Shown here piece by piece: positions 8,926 to 15,960 of a stretch of DNA of 24,703 nucleotides (its first letter is position 1; every line of letters begins with the position of its first letter). The stretch is from contig DATKEH010000379.1 in the NCBI GenBank assembly GCA_035546355.1, positions 1 through 24,703 of the forward strand, in the 5' to 3' direction. The notes beneath the pieces were generated by a model. It was given only the letters and a program-made list of their open reading frames with translations. It had not been told where the DNA came from and searched no databases. Position numbers and translations under genes: made by a program. This DNA comes from DATKEH01 sp035546355. GTDB taxonomy: Bacteria > Acidobacteriota > Thermoanaerobaculia > Multivoradales > JAIOJS01.

Positions 8926-9398
8926 ACGTCTCGTCTGTCCAAAGAACCCGTTTCCTGCCGCAGGTCGCGGAAAAAGTCCCGCAGCAGCACACCACACACC
9001 TCGGCGAGCACTCCGCCCGTCACCGCCAGCCGGTGGTTGAGCCGGGGATCGCGAGGAATGTCGCCCAGCGAGCCGCAGAACCCGGCCTTGGGATCGGCGG
9101 CACCGAACACCAGGCGCTCGACCCTGCTGTTGACCAGCGCCCCGGCGCACATGGCGCAGGGCTCCAGGGTCACGTACATTGTACAGCCCCCCAGGCGCCA
9201 CCCGTCGACCCCACCCGCCGCCTGGCGCAGCGCCAGCAGCTCGGCGTGGGCCAGCGGGTCCCCGTCGGTCTCCCGCCGGTTGTGCCCCCGCCCCACCACC
9301 TCGCCGCCGCGCACCACCACCGCCCCCACCGGCACTTCGGCGAGCGCGGCGGCCTGGCGGGCCTCGTCGAGGGCCTGGCGCATCCACTGCTCGTCCAT
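8916..9398 (-). CDS. tadA: tRNA(adenine34) deaminase TadA
   Basis: A 160-residue zinc deaminase that converts A34 of tRNA-Arg(ACG) to inosine. It has the cytidine/deoxycytidylate-deaminase fold signature: zinc ligand and proton shuttle in HAE (His51, Glu53), then PCAMC (Cys81, Cys84), with LYVTLEP-type context (MYVTLEPCAMCAGAL), SRVERLVFGAADPKAG and GSLGDIP. The start is ATG at 9398 (MDEQWMRQALDEA); upstream in-frame codons are non-conserved. The gene is divergent from the SRP RNA gene, with 158 nt between them. That gap contains a short hairpin (9414-9428), and no convincing tadA -10/-35 was found. The last codons and stop run into tRNA-Ser(GGA). Confidence 0.96.
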
Positions 9399-9523
9399 GC
9401 TGGCGGTCCGCCGCTCCGCACCGCGGAGGGCAAGAGGGGTACGGTACCACAACGGGCGGCGGCGCGCGCCCATTCCCCCGCCGGCGGAACAACCGCCGTT
9501 GCGGGTTGTGGGTCGAAGCGGGG

Positions 9524-9552
9524 TTGCGACCCCCCGACCGGCCACGTAGGAT
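9524..9552 (+). promoter_or_regulatory. Sigma-70-type promoter for the SRP RNA (and dnaX)
   Basis: A -35 TTGCGA (9524-9529), a 17-nt spacer and a -10 TAGGAT (9547-9552). Seven nucleotides beyond the -10 is about 9558-9559, which coincides with the 5' end of the SRP RNA deduced independently from its terminal helix. Confidence 0.7.
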
Positions 9553-9556
9553 GGAT

Positions 9557-9691
9557 GGGCAGCGTCGGGCGAAGGGTTCTGGTCCTGTGCACCGGCCGAC
9601 ACCGAACCTCGTCAGGCCCGGAAGGGAGCAGCGATAAGGTGCCCGCGCCGGGTGCCGCAGTCAAGCCGGAACCCTTCGCCGAACGCTGCCC
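9557..9691 (+). ncRNA. ffs: Signal recognition particle RNA (4.5S type)
   Basis: Contains the invariant SRP domain IV core GTCAGGCCCGGAAGGGAGCA, with a GGAA tetraloop and the asymmetric Ffh-binding loop (about 9612-9635). The two ends pair over roughly 26 nt: the segment starting GGGCAGCG is complementary to the one ending CGCTGCCC, with 2-3 mismatches. The extent is therefore about 135 nt, a hairpin without an Alu domain. The RNA binds Ffh to target nascent membrane proteins. It lies 59 nt upstream of dnaX, a frequent bacterial arrangement, and no terminator was seen between them. The exact ends are inferred from the helix. Confidence 0.92.
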
Positions 9692-9750
9692 TCCCCGCCG
9701 AACGTGCGGCGGCAGCCCCTCGCCGGCAGCGACCCCGAGACCACTCGACC

Positions 9751-11385
9751 ATGACCTATCAGGCTCTCGCCCGCAAGTGGCGCCCGCAGGACTTCTCGAG
9801 CCTCATCGGCCAGGATCCGGTGGTCACCGCCCTGCGCAACGCCCTGGTGGACCGGCGCATCGCCCAGGCCTACCTCTTCGCGGGCATCCGCGGCGTCGGC
9901 AAGACCACCGCCGCGCGGGTGCTGGCCAAGGCGCTCAACTGCGAGCGCGGGCCGGCGGCCGACCCCTGCAACGAGTGCACCCCCTGCCTCGAGATCACCC
10001 GCGGCTCCGACCTCGACGTGCAGGAGATCGACGCCGCCACCTACTCCAAGGTGGAGCAGGTGCGCGAGCTCACCGAGAGCCTCAAGTACGGCCCGGCGCG
10101 CGACCGCTACAAGGTGGTGGTGCTCGACGAGGTGCACCGCCTGTCGCGGCAGGCCTTCGACGCCCTGCTCAAGATCGTCGAGGAGCCACCGCCCCACCTG
10201 GTGTTCATCTTCGCCACCACCGAGCTCGAGGCGGTGCCGGTGACCATCCTGTCGCGCTGTCAGGAGTACCGCTTTCGTCGCGTGCCCGCGCCGCTGCTGG
10301 CGTCGCACCTGGCCACCGTATGTGCGGCCGAAGGGATCGAGGCTTCGGAGACCGCCCTGCGCCTGATCGCCCGGGCGGGCGAGGGGAGCGTGCGCGACGC
10401 GGTGGCGCTGCTCGACCAGCTCGCCACCTACGGCGCCGGCAGCATCGCCGACGAGGACGCGGCGCGGCTCCTCGGCAGCTTCGACGGCGAGCTGCTGCAC
10501 CGGTTGCTGGGGTCGATGCTCGGCGGTGACGCCGGGGCGGTGGCGGTGGCGCTGGGCGAGCTCGAGCTGGAGGGGCAGGATCCGCGACAGCTCTTCGTGC
10601 GGCTGCTCGGCTACTGTCGCGACGGGCTGCACCTGGCGATGGGGGTCGCCACCGACGCGGTCGAGCTGCCGATCGAAGAGGCCCAGCGGCTGCAGGCAAC
10701 GGCCCGCCAGTCGGGCTACGAGAACCTCCTGCGCCTGCTGCACCAGCTGCTCGCCAGCGAGGCGGTGGTGCGGCGCAGCGAGCAGGCGTGGCTGGCGCTG
10801 GAGGTGGCCCTGTTGCGCGCCGCCGAGCTGCCCAAGCTGGTGCGGGTCGAGGAGCTGCTCGCCGGCGGTCGCGCCGTCGCAGCTGCGCCTCCGGCCCAGC
10901 GCCAGGAGGGCCGCGGGGCCGGCGGGGCCGCCGCCGCGCCACCGGCGCCCGCCACCGCTACCGCGGCGCCGCCGACCGCGGCGCAACCCGCTCCCGGCCC
11001 GCCCCCCCCGCCGCCCGGCGTCGAGGCGCTGGTGCAGGCGGTCAACCGCCGCCGCCAGGTGCTCGCCGCCCATCTAAGGGCCGCCGAGGCGCTGCGCTTC
11101 GCCGACGGCACCCTGCTCATCGTGCAGCCGCCGGGGGATCGCTGGCTCGAGGGGGCCCTGACGCGGGACGCCAACCGCGCCGCCCTCGAGCAGTCCCTGG
11201 CCGAGGTGTGGGGCGCCGGCACCGGCTGGCGCCTGCTGCCGGGCGAGGGCACGCCGGCGGCCGCGGCCGCCGGCGAGGAGCAGGCCGCGGCGGCGGCGGC
11301 GGCCGATCCGACGGTGCAGAAGGTGCTGCAGATCTTCGACGGCCGCATCCAGGCGGTGGAGCGACAGGAGGACCCCGAGTCGTGA
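9751..11385 (+). CDS. dnaX: DNA polymerase III subunit tau/gamma
   Basis: A 544-residue clamp-loader ATPase from the ATG at 9751 (MTYQALARKWRPQDFSSLIG is the canonical N terminus). Walker A is GIRGVGKTT (Lys51). A four-Cys zinc module follows (Cys64, 73, 76, 79). Walker B is VVVLDEVHRLS, and the SRC motif (ILSRCQEYRF) supplies the arginine finger. The AAA+ lid and collar helices run to about residue 370, followed by an Ala/Pro-rich linker (about 375-425) and a C-terminal tau-like region of about 120 residues that is shorter than E. coli tau. No A6G-type slippery heptamer was found, so I see no evidence for a frameshifted gamma. It is the first protein gene of dnaX-ybaB-recR; its stop overlaps the ybaB GTG (GTGA). 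Confidence 0.96.
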   Translation: MTYQALARKWRPQDFSSLIGQDPVVTALRNALVDRRIAQAYLFAGIRGVGKTTAARVLAKALNCERGPAADPCNECTPCLEITRGSDLDVQEIDAATYSKVEQVRELTESLKYGPARDRYKVVVLDEVHRLSRQAFDALLKIVEEPPPHLVFIFATTELEAVPVTILSRCQEYRFRRVPAPLLASHLATVCAAEGIEASETALRLIARAGEGSVRDAVALLDQLATYGAGSIADEDAARLLGSFDGELLHRLLGSMLGGDAGAVAVALGELELEGQDPRQLFVRLLGYCRDGLHLAMGVATDAVELPIEEAQRLQATARQSGYENLLRLLHQLLASEAVVRRSEQAWLALEVALLRAAELPKLVRVEELLAGGRAVAAAPPAQRQEGRGAGGAAAAPPAPATATAAPPTAAQPAPGPPPPPPGVEALVQAVNRRRQVLAAHLRAAEALRFADGTLLIVQPPGDRWLEGALTRDANRAALEQSLAEVWGAGTGWRLLPGEGTPAAAAAGEEQAAAAAAADPTVQKVLQIFDGRIQAVERQEDPES

Positions 11386-11681
11386 ACATCAACAAGCTGA
11401 TGAAGCAGGCGCAGCAGATGCAGGCTCGTCTGCAGCAGGAGCTCGAGACGGTGACGGTGGAGGCCGCCGCCGGCGGCGGCATGGTGACCGTGACCATGAA
11501 CGGTCACAAGGTGCTGCAGGGGGTGCGCATCGACCCCGAGGTGGTCGATCCCGAGGATCCGGAGATGCTCCAGGACCTGGTGCTGGCCGCGGTCAACGAG
11601 GCCGCCCGCAAGGTCGACGAGACGCTGCAGGAGCGGATGGGTTCGATGGCCGGCGGCATGGGGCTGCCGGGCATGTTCTGA
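11382..11681 (+). CDS. ybaB: YbaB/EbfC nucleoid-associated protein
   Basis: A 99-residue protein starting at a GTG that overlaps the dnaX stop. It shows the family pattern: a helical N terminus (NINKLMKQAQQMQARLQQEL), then VEAAAGGGMVTVTMNGHKVLQGVRIDPEV, acidic PEDPEMLQDLVLAAVNEA, and a Met/Gly-rich tail (GSMAGGMGLPGMF). YbaB/EbfC dimers bind DNA and are almost always encoded between dnaX and recR, as here, suggesting a link with recombination or replication. The biochemical role is not fully settled in the family. Confidence 0.94.
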   Translation: MNINKLMKQAQQMQARLQQELETVTVEAAAGGGMVTVTMNGHKVLQGVRIDPEVVDPEDPEMLQDLVLAAVNEAARKVDETLQERMGSMAGGMGLPGMF

Positions 11682-11695
11682 GCGTCCAGGCCTCC

Positions 11696-12289
11696 TTGCC
11701 CGCCGCACCGGAGCCGCTGCGCCGCCTGATCAACGAGCTGTCCCGCCTACCGGGGATCGGCCCCAAGACCGCGACGCGCCTGGCGCATCACCTGCTGAAG
11801 GTATCGCCGGCCGAGGCCGCGGCGCTGGCGGCGGCGATCCGCGAGGTCAAGGAGGCGCTGTTCCACTGCTCGCGGTGTAACGCCATCACCGCCGTCGATC
11901 CCTGCCCGCTGTGCACCGACCCGGAGCGCCGCGACGATCTGCTGTGCGTCGTCGAGGAGCCGTTCAACATCGAACCCCTCGAACGCACCGGCGAGTTCGC
12001 GGGGCGCTACCACGTCCTGCTCGGGGCCCTGTCGCCGCTGCGCGGCATCGGTCCCGAAGAGCTCGCCATCGCCGGCCTGCTCGAGCGCCTCGACGGGGTG
12101 CGCGAGGTGATCCTCGCCACCAACCCCAACGTCGAGGGGGAGGCCACGGCGCACTACCTGGCCCGGGTGCTCAAGCCGCGCGGCCTGCAGGTGACCCGCC
12201 TCGCCTTCGGCATGCCGGTGGGCGGCGACATCGAGTACACCGACGAGGTGACGCTGTCGCGGTCGCTGTTGGGCAGGCGGGAGATGTAG
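11696..12289 (+). CDS. recR: Recombination mediator RecR
   Basis: A 197-residue protein with a TTG start at 11696, preceded by CCAGG. The N-terminal helix-hairpin-helix is LPGIGPKTATRLAHHLL. The Cys4 zinc finger is CSRCN...CPLC. The Toprim domain begins LLCVVEEPFNIEPLERTGEF and contains HVLLGALSPLRGIGPEEL and VILATNPNVEGEATAHYLA. The C terminus has LAFGMPVGGDIEYTDEVTLSRSL. With RecF (encoded in this window) and RecO it loads RecA at gaps. The stop TAG shares one base with the GTG of the next gene, so the aminotransferase is probably in the same transcript. Confidence 0.97.
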   Translation: MPAAPEPLRRLINELSRLPGIGPKTATRLAHHLLKVSPAEAAALAAAIREVKEALFHCSRCNAITAVDPCPLCTDPERRDDLLCVVEEPFNIEPLERTGEFAGRYHVLLGALSPLRGIGPEELAIAGLLERLDGVREVILATNPNVEGEATAHYLARVLKPRGLQVTRLAFGMPVGGDIEYTDEVTLSRSLLGRREM

Positions 12290-13587
12290 TGGCGCCCGGC
12301 CGCCCGCGCTTGCGGCGCGGCGATCTGCTGCCCGACGTGCGCATCCCGCCCCCGGGGCCGCGGGCGCGGCGCCTGGCGCGGCGGGCCGCCGCCGCCGAGC
12401 CGCCGGGGATCGACACCCTCCACACCGGCCTCCCCGTCGCACCCTGGGCCGAGGCCCGCGGCGCCAACGTCCTCGACGTCGACGGCAACCGCTACGTCGA
12501 CCTGACCTCCGGTTTCGGCGCGGCGACGGTGGGTCACCGCCACCCGCGGGTGGTGGCGGCGGTGCGCCGCCAGAGCGCCCGCCTGCTGCACGGCCTGGGC
12601 GACGTGCAGGCACACCCGGCGCGCGTCGCGCTCGCCGCCGCCCTCGCCGCCCGCGCCCCGCTGCCGGAAGCGCGCGTCTACTTCGCCGTCTCCGGGTCCG
12701 ATGCGGTGGAGGTGGCCCTCGCCACGGCGCTGCTCGCCACCGGCCGCCCCGGCATCGTCGCCTTCGAGGGCGCCTACCACGGACTCTCCCTGGGGGCCCT
12801 GGCGCTCAACGGGCGGGCGGCCTTTCGCACCCCCTTCGCGCCCCTGCTGCACGGCGAGGTGCGGCGCCTGCCCTTCGGCTGCCCGGGAAGGCGGCTCGCC
12901 GGCCTGCTCGCCCGCGACCGGCAGATCGGTTGCCTGATCGTCGAACCGATCCAGGGGCGGCAAGGGGTGCGCCTGCCGCCGCCCGGCTGGCTGGCCGAGG
13001 TCGCCGCCATCTGCCGCCGCCACGGTGTGCTGCTGGTGGTCGACGAGATCCTCACCGGCGGCGGCCGTACCGGCCCCTTGTGGGCGGTGACCGACGAGGG
13101 GGTGGTGCCCGACCTGGTGTGCTGCGGCAAGGCGCTGGCGGGTGGGCTGCCGCTGGCTGCCGTGCTGGGACGGGCGGAGCTGCTCGCCGCCTGGCCCCGC
13201 GGCGAGGCGCTGCACACCGCCACCTTCCTGGCCCACCCGCTGGCCTGTGCCGCGGCCCTCGCCGTGCTCGCCGTGCTCGACGACCCGGCGGGGCAGGCCG
13301 CCGCCGCGGAGCTTTCGGCCCGGCTGGCCGGCGCGGTCGAGCGCTTCGGCGACCACCCCGCCGTCGCGGCGGTGCGCGGCCGGGGCCTGCTGTGGGGCAT
13401 CGCCTTGCGCCAGCCCGGCGCCGCCCTGTCCTGGTGCGGCCGCAGCCTGGCGGCGGGGGTGATCGCGCTCCCCGCCGGCCCGCACGGCGAGGTGCTCGAG
13501 CTGCTGCCTCCCCGTGTCACCACCCCCCGCCAGCTCGACGTCGCCCTCGCTGCGCTGAGCCGTTCCCTGTCGCTGCCGAAAGAGTAA
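12289..13587 (+). CDS. Class III (PLP-dependent) aminotransferase, substrate unknown
   Basis: A 432-residue protein from a GTG at 12289 that overlaps the recR stop by one base. The class III transaminase fold is clear: VLDVDGNRYVDLTSGFGAAT, the PLP phosphate loop SGSDAVEVAL, AFEGAYHG, VEPIQGRQGV, the PLP-nitrogen-binding Asp in VDEILTGGGRTG (Asp252), the Schiff-base lysine in CCGKALAGGLPL (Lys281), and a T-x-F-xx-HPLACAAAL segment. This resembles 4-aminobutyrate, acetylornithine or glutamate-1-semialdehyde-type enzymes. GSA mutase is less likely because the context and active-site lid differ, but I cannot separate the others. The N-terminal 45 residues are Arg/Pro-rich and probably variable. 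Its place after recR has no obvious functional logic. Confidence 0.88.
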   Translation: MAPGRPRLRRGDLLPDVRIPPPGPRARRLARRAAAAEPPGIDTLHTGLPVAPWAEARGANVLDVDGNRYVDLTSGFGAATVGHRHPRVVAAVRRQSARLLHGLGDVQAHPARVALAAALAARAPLPEARVYFAVSGSDAVEVALATALLATGRPGIVAFEGAYHGLSLGALALNGRAAFRTPFAPLLHGEVRRLPFGCPGRRLAGLLARDRQIGCLIVEPIQGRQGVRLPPPGWLAEVAAICRRHGVLLVVDEILTGGGRTGPLWAVTDEGVVPDLVCCGKALAGGLPLAAVLGRAELLAAWPRGEALHTATFLAHPLACAAALAVLAVLDDPAGQAAAAELSARLAGAVERFGDHPAVAAVRGRGLLWGIALRQPGAALSWCGRSLAAGVIALPAGPHGEVLELLPPRVTTPRQLDVALAALSRSLSLPKE

Positions 13588-13603
13588 GATAGCCACTCCG
13601 CCC

Positions 13604-13639
13604 ATGCCTATCTCCGCCGCCGTCGCGCGCATCCGATGA
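13604..13639 (+). CDS. Possible 11-codon leader ORF before the CNB-protein gene
   Basis: ATG at 13604 is followed by ten codons and a TGA (13637-13639) that overlaps the ATG of the next gene as ATGA. The downstream gene has no visible Shine-Dalgarno of its own, so re-initiation from this mini-ORF could drive it. The peptide has no recognisable feature and may be chance. Confidence 0.2.
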   Translation: MPISAAVARIR

Positions 13640-14622
13640 AGGCCGCCGCCCGGCTCGGCTCCTTCCCCGCCTTCGCCCATCTCGGGGAAGAGCACCTGGC
13701 GAGGCTCGCCGAGTGCGCCTCGCGGGTGCGTTTTTCGGCCGGCGCCACCATCCTCAAGCAGGGCGAGCAGTCCCAGAGCGCCTACGTCGTCGACAAGGGG
13801 AGGGTGCGGGTCAAGCGCGAGACGCCGTACGGCACCTTCGAGCTGGCGACCCTCGGCGAGGGCGACGTCTTCGGCGAGAGCGCCTTCATCGACCAGGAGC
13901 CGCGCTCGATGGACGCGGTGGCCGACACCGCCGTCGACCTGTATCTCCTCGAGCCGGCGGCGCTCGGCGCCGTCGCCCAGACCGAGCCGCGTTTCGAGCT
14001 CGCTCTCTACTGGGCCTTCTGGAAGAGCCTGTCGCACAAGCTGCGGGCGACCAACGAGCGGCTCACCCGCTTCTTCACCGAGGGTGGCAAGGCGCCCGCC
14101 GAGGACCCCGTCGAGCCGCGCGATCCCACCGGCTCCTTCCGCCTCGACATGGGGGCCAAGCGGGCGCTGTTCGGCGAGCAGCGGCTGGCGCCGATGGAGA
14201 TCAACTTCCTCGCCTCGCTGTCCAAGGAGCAGCGACTGGCGCCGGGCGAGGTGCTGTTCCGCGAGGGCGATCCCGGCCACGCCATGTACATCGTGCTCGA
14301 CGGGCGGGTGCGCATCGGCAAGCACATCCCGGGCGCCGGCGAGGAGGCCCTGGCCTTCATGGAGCGCGGCGACTTCTTCGGCGAGATGGCCCTGATCGAC
14401 AACGAGCCGCGCTCCGCCGAGGCCACGGCGCACGAGGAGGGCGCGGTGGTGCTCGCCATCCCCCGCGAGGTGGTCGAGGGCATCCTCGACATCCGCAAGG
14501 TCTCGTCGCTGCGCCTGCTGCGCATCCTCTGCAGCCTGGTGGCCAAGCGCCTGCGTGAGATCGACGACAAGCTGGTGGGCTGGTTCATCCTCTCCGGCGG
14601 CGAGCCGGGCCACGCCCACTGA
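13636..14622 (+). CDS. Tandem cyclic-nucleotide-binding-domain protein
   Basis: A 328-residue soluble protein with two CNB domains. Domain 1 (about residues 8-130) has a phosphate-binding cassette FGESAFIDQEPRS (79-91). Domain 2 (about 182-305) has FGEMALIDNEPRS (248-260). Both keep the Gly-Glu and Pro-Arg that contact cyclic nucleotide ribose and phosphate, so both look competent to bind cAMP or cGMP. There is no Crp-type helix-turn-helix, kinase, channel or cyclase domain; between the domains lies a helical segment and a Pro/Asp/Glu-rich linker (150-168). The two-site layout recalls a PKA regulatory subunit, but no partner is visible. Its start is ATG 13636, overlapping a mini-ORF. Its 3' end overlaps convergent mutY by 38 nt. 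The role is unknown; it is likely a cyclic-nucleotide-responsive adaptor. Confidence 0.85.
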   Translation: MKAAARLGSFPAFAHLGEEHLARLAECASRVRFSAGATILKQGEQSQSAYVVDKGRVRVKRETPYGTFELATLGEGDVFGESAFIDQEPRSMDAVADTAVDLYLLEPAALGAVAQTEPRFELALYWAFWKSLSHKLRATNERLTRFFTEGGKAPAEDPVEPRDPTGSFRLDMGAKRALFGEQRLAPMEINFLASLSKEQRLAPGEVLFREGDPGHAMYIVLDGRVRIGKHIPGAGEEALAFMERGDFFGEMALIDNEPRSAEATAHEEGAVVLAIPREVVEGILDIRKVSSLRLLRILCSLVAKRLREIDDKLVGWFILSGGEPGHAH

Positions 14623-15676
14623 CGGGGTGGGGGGGCCGCAGCGCCAGCACCTTGCCCACCAGCGACGAGCGCGGCAGGGCCAGCACCTGGGAGGGGGTGA
14701 ACCATCCCGCCTCGAGGCCCTCGGCGACGCCCTCCCCGCCGTCCTCCGCGACCCGTTCGGCCGCCCGCACCGCGACGGTGAGCTGCCGCCAGGTGATGGC
14801 GTGCCGCACCGTGCCCAGGGCCACGCCCAGGCGCCAGCGACCGCCGTAGCGCGCCGCCAGCGCCCGCCCCGCGGCGACCGCGCTGGCGGCCTCCACCCAC
14901 GGCACTTCCCAGCTGCCGCCGAGCAGGGCGTCGCCCTCGCCGCGCCGGAACAGCAGCACCCGGGACCCCTCCGCGACCAGGGCGGCGACAGCGGCTCGCG
15001 GCGACGGCCGCCGCCGCCCCGCCCGCACCGGGTACGCCTCGGGAGTCCCCTCCTCCCGAGCCCGGCAGCCCACCGCCAGCGGGCACGCGGCGCAGGCCGG
15101 CCGCCGTGGAGTGCACACCGTCGCCCCGAGCTCCATCAGCGCCTGATTGGAGTCCCCGGGCCGCTCGCGGTCCAGCAACTCGGCGGCCGCCTGCCGCAGC
15201 CGCCGGCGGGCCGCCACCCGGGTGACCGGCTGGCGCAGGGCGAGACGCCGCGCCAGCAGCCGTGCCACGTTGCCGTCGAGCACCGGCACCGCCTCGCCGA
15301 AGGCGATGCTGGCCACCGCCGCCGCGGTGTACTCGCCTACCCCGGGAAGCCGCCGCAGGCCGGCGGCGTCGGTCGGCCAGCCGTCCCGCGTCAGCTGGCG
15401 CGCCGCGCGGTGCAGCTGCCGCGCCCGGCGGTAGTAGCCGAGCCCGGACCACAGCGCCATGACCTCCTCCTCCGACGCCGCCGCCAGCGTCTCCACCGTC
15501 GGGAAGCGTCGCAGGAAGCGCCGCCAATACCCCACCACCTGCCGCACCCGCGTCTGCTGCAGCATCACCTCCGAGAGCCACACCGCATAAGGGTCTCGCC
15601 GCCGCCGCCAGGGGAGGTCGCGACGCGCCCCCTGGTACCAGGCGAGCAGCGCCCGCGGCGCGCCGCCAGCGGTCAC
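14585..15676 (-). CDS. mutY: A/G-specific adenine DNA glycosylase MutY
   Basis: A 363-residue protein from a GTG at 15676, preceded by AGGGGG at good spacing. It removes adenine mispaired with 8-oxoguanine. Landmarks: LPWR...DPYAVWLSEVMLQQT with catalytic Glu36; the HhH LPGVGEYTAAAVAS; catalytic Asp134 in VPVLDGNVAR; and a [4Fe-4S] cluster with Cys188, 195, 198 and 204 (C-x6-C-x2-C-x5-C). A C-terminal Nudix-like domain (about 235-345), the 8-oxoG sensor, is present. The gene is transcribed away from dnaA, and its promoter would lie in the 15677-15960 gap shared with dnaA. It overlaps the end of the CNB-protein gene. Confidence 0.96.
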   Translation of the reverse strand: MTAGGAPRALLAWYQGARRDLPWRRRRDPYAVWLSEVMLQQTRVRQVVGYWRRFLRRFPTVETLAAASEEEVMALWSGLGYYRRARQLHRAARQLTRDGWPTDAAGLRRLPGVGEYTAAAVASIAFGEAVPVLDGNVARLLARRLALRQPVTRVAARRRLRQAAAELLDRERPGDSNQALMELGATVCTPRRPACAACPLAVGCRAREEGTPEAYPVRAGRRRPSPRAAVAALVAEGSRVLLFRRGEGDALLGGSWEVPWVEAASAVAAGRALAARYGGRWRLGVALGTVRHAITWRQLTVAVRAAERVAEDGGEGVAEGLEAGWFTPSQVLALPRSSLVGKVLALRPPHPVSGRGPARRRRG

Positions 15677-15823
15677 CGCGTAGAGCCCCCTGAGCCGCCG
15701 CCGGCGCCTAGCGAAGGCTCCTGCGGAGGCAAGTCGCGTGCCATGTCCGGCGGCGCGGAAAAAGCTGGTAACCGGCTCATGCGAAAGGAGTTGCGAGACC
15801 GTGTTACGAAATCTGAAAACCTC

Positions 15824-15852
15824 TTGCGCCGCCCGCGGCGTTTGAGTAATAT
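15824..15852 (+). promoter_or_regulatory. Sigma-70-type promoter for dnaA
   Basis: A -35 TTGCGC (15824-15829), an exactly 17-nt spacer and a -10 TAATAT (15847-15852), in the AT-richest part of the local sequence. The start would be near 15859, about 100 nt before the dnaA ATG, and the transcript would include the three DnaA boxes, consistent with autoregulation. The rest of the 15677-15823 gap holds no gene I can support. Confidence 0.65.
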
Positions 15853-15913
15853 GCCCTCTGTTCCCCGCGGGAAGCTCTCCAGAAACAACGGACGGAAGCG
15901 CGCTCCGAGCCGG

Positions 15914-15944
15914 GTTTCCACAGCTGTGGAAAAGCTGTGGAACC
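15914..15944. promoter_or_regulatory. Three DnaA boxes just upstream of dnaA
   Basis: GTTTCCACA (15914-15922, plus), TTTTCCACA (15933-15925, minus, a full match to the relaxed TTWTNCACA consensus) and GGTTCCACA (15944-15936, minus). The two minus boxes are 11 bp apart, one helical turn, and boxes 1 and 2 face each other. They may serve dnaA autoregulation, origin activity, or both. Confidence 0.75.
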
Positions 15945-15960
15945 CTCTTGGGTGGGGAAG

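Noticed and set aside
10788..11681. A frame in dnaX (-1 relative) continuous with ybaB, near an 8-C run at 11002-11009, suggesting a slippage-derived DnaX-YbaB fusion
   Set aside because: No known slippery heptamer or stimulatory structure is apparent, and long spurious frames are common here. The run simply encodes the Pro linker.
12154..14619. An 821-codon minus-strand open frame, and similar long frames across the window
   Set aside because: They lie opposite recR, the aminotransferase and the CNB gene and encode low-complexity Arg/Gly/His/Gln-rich sequence. Long antisense frames are expected at about 70% GC.
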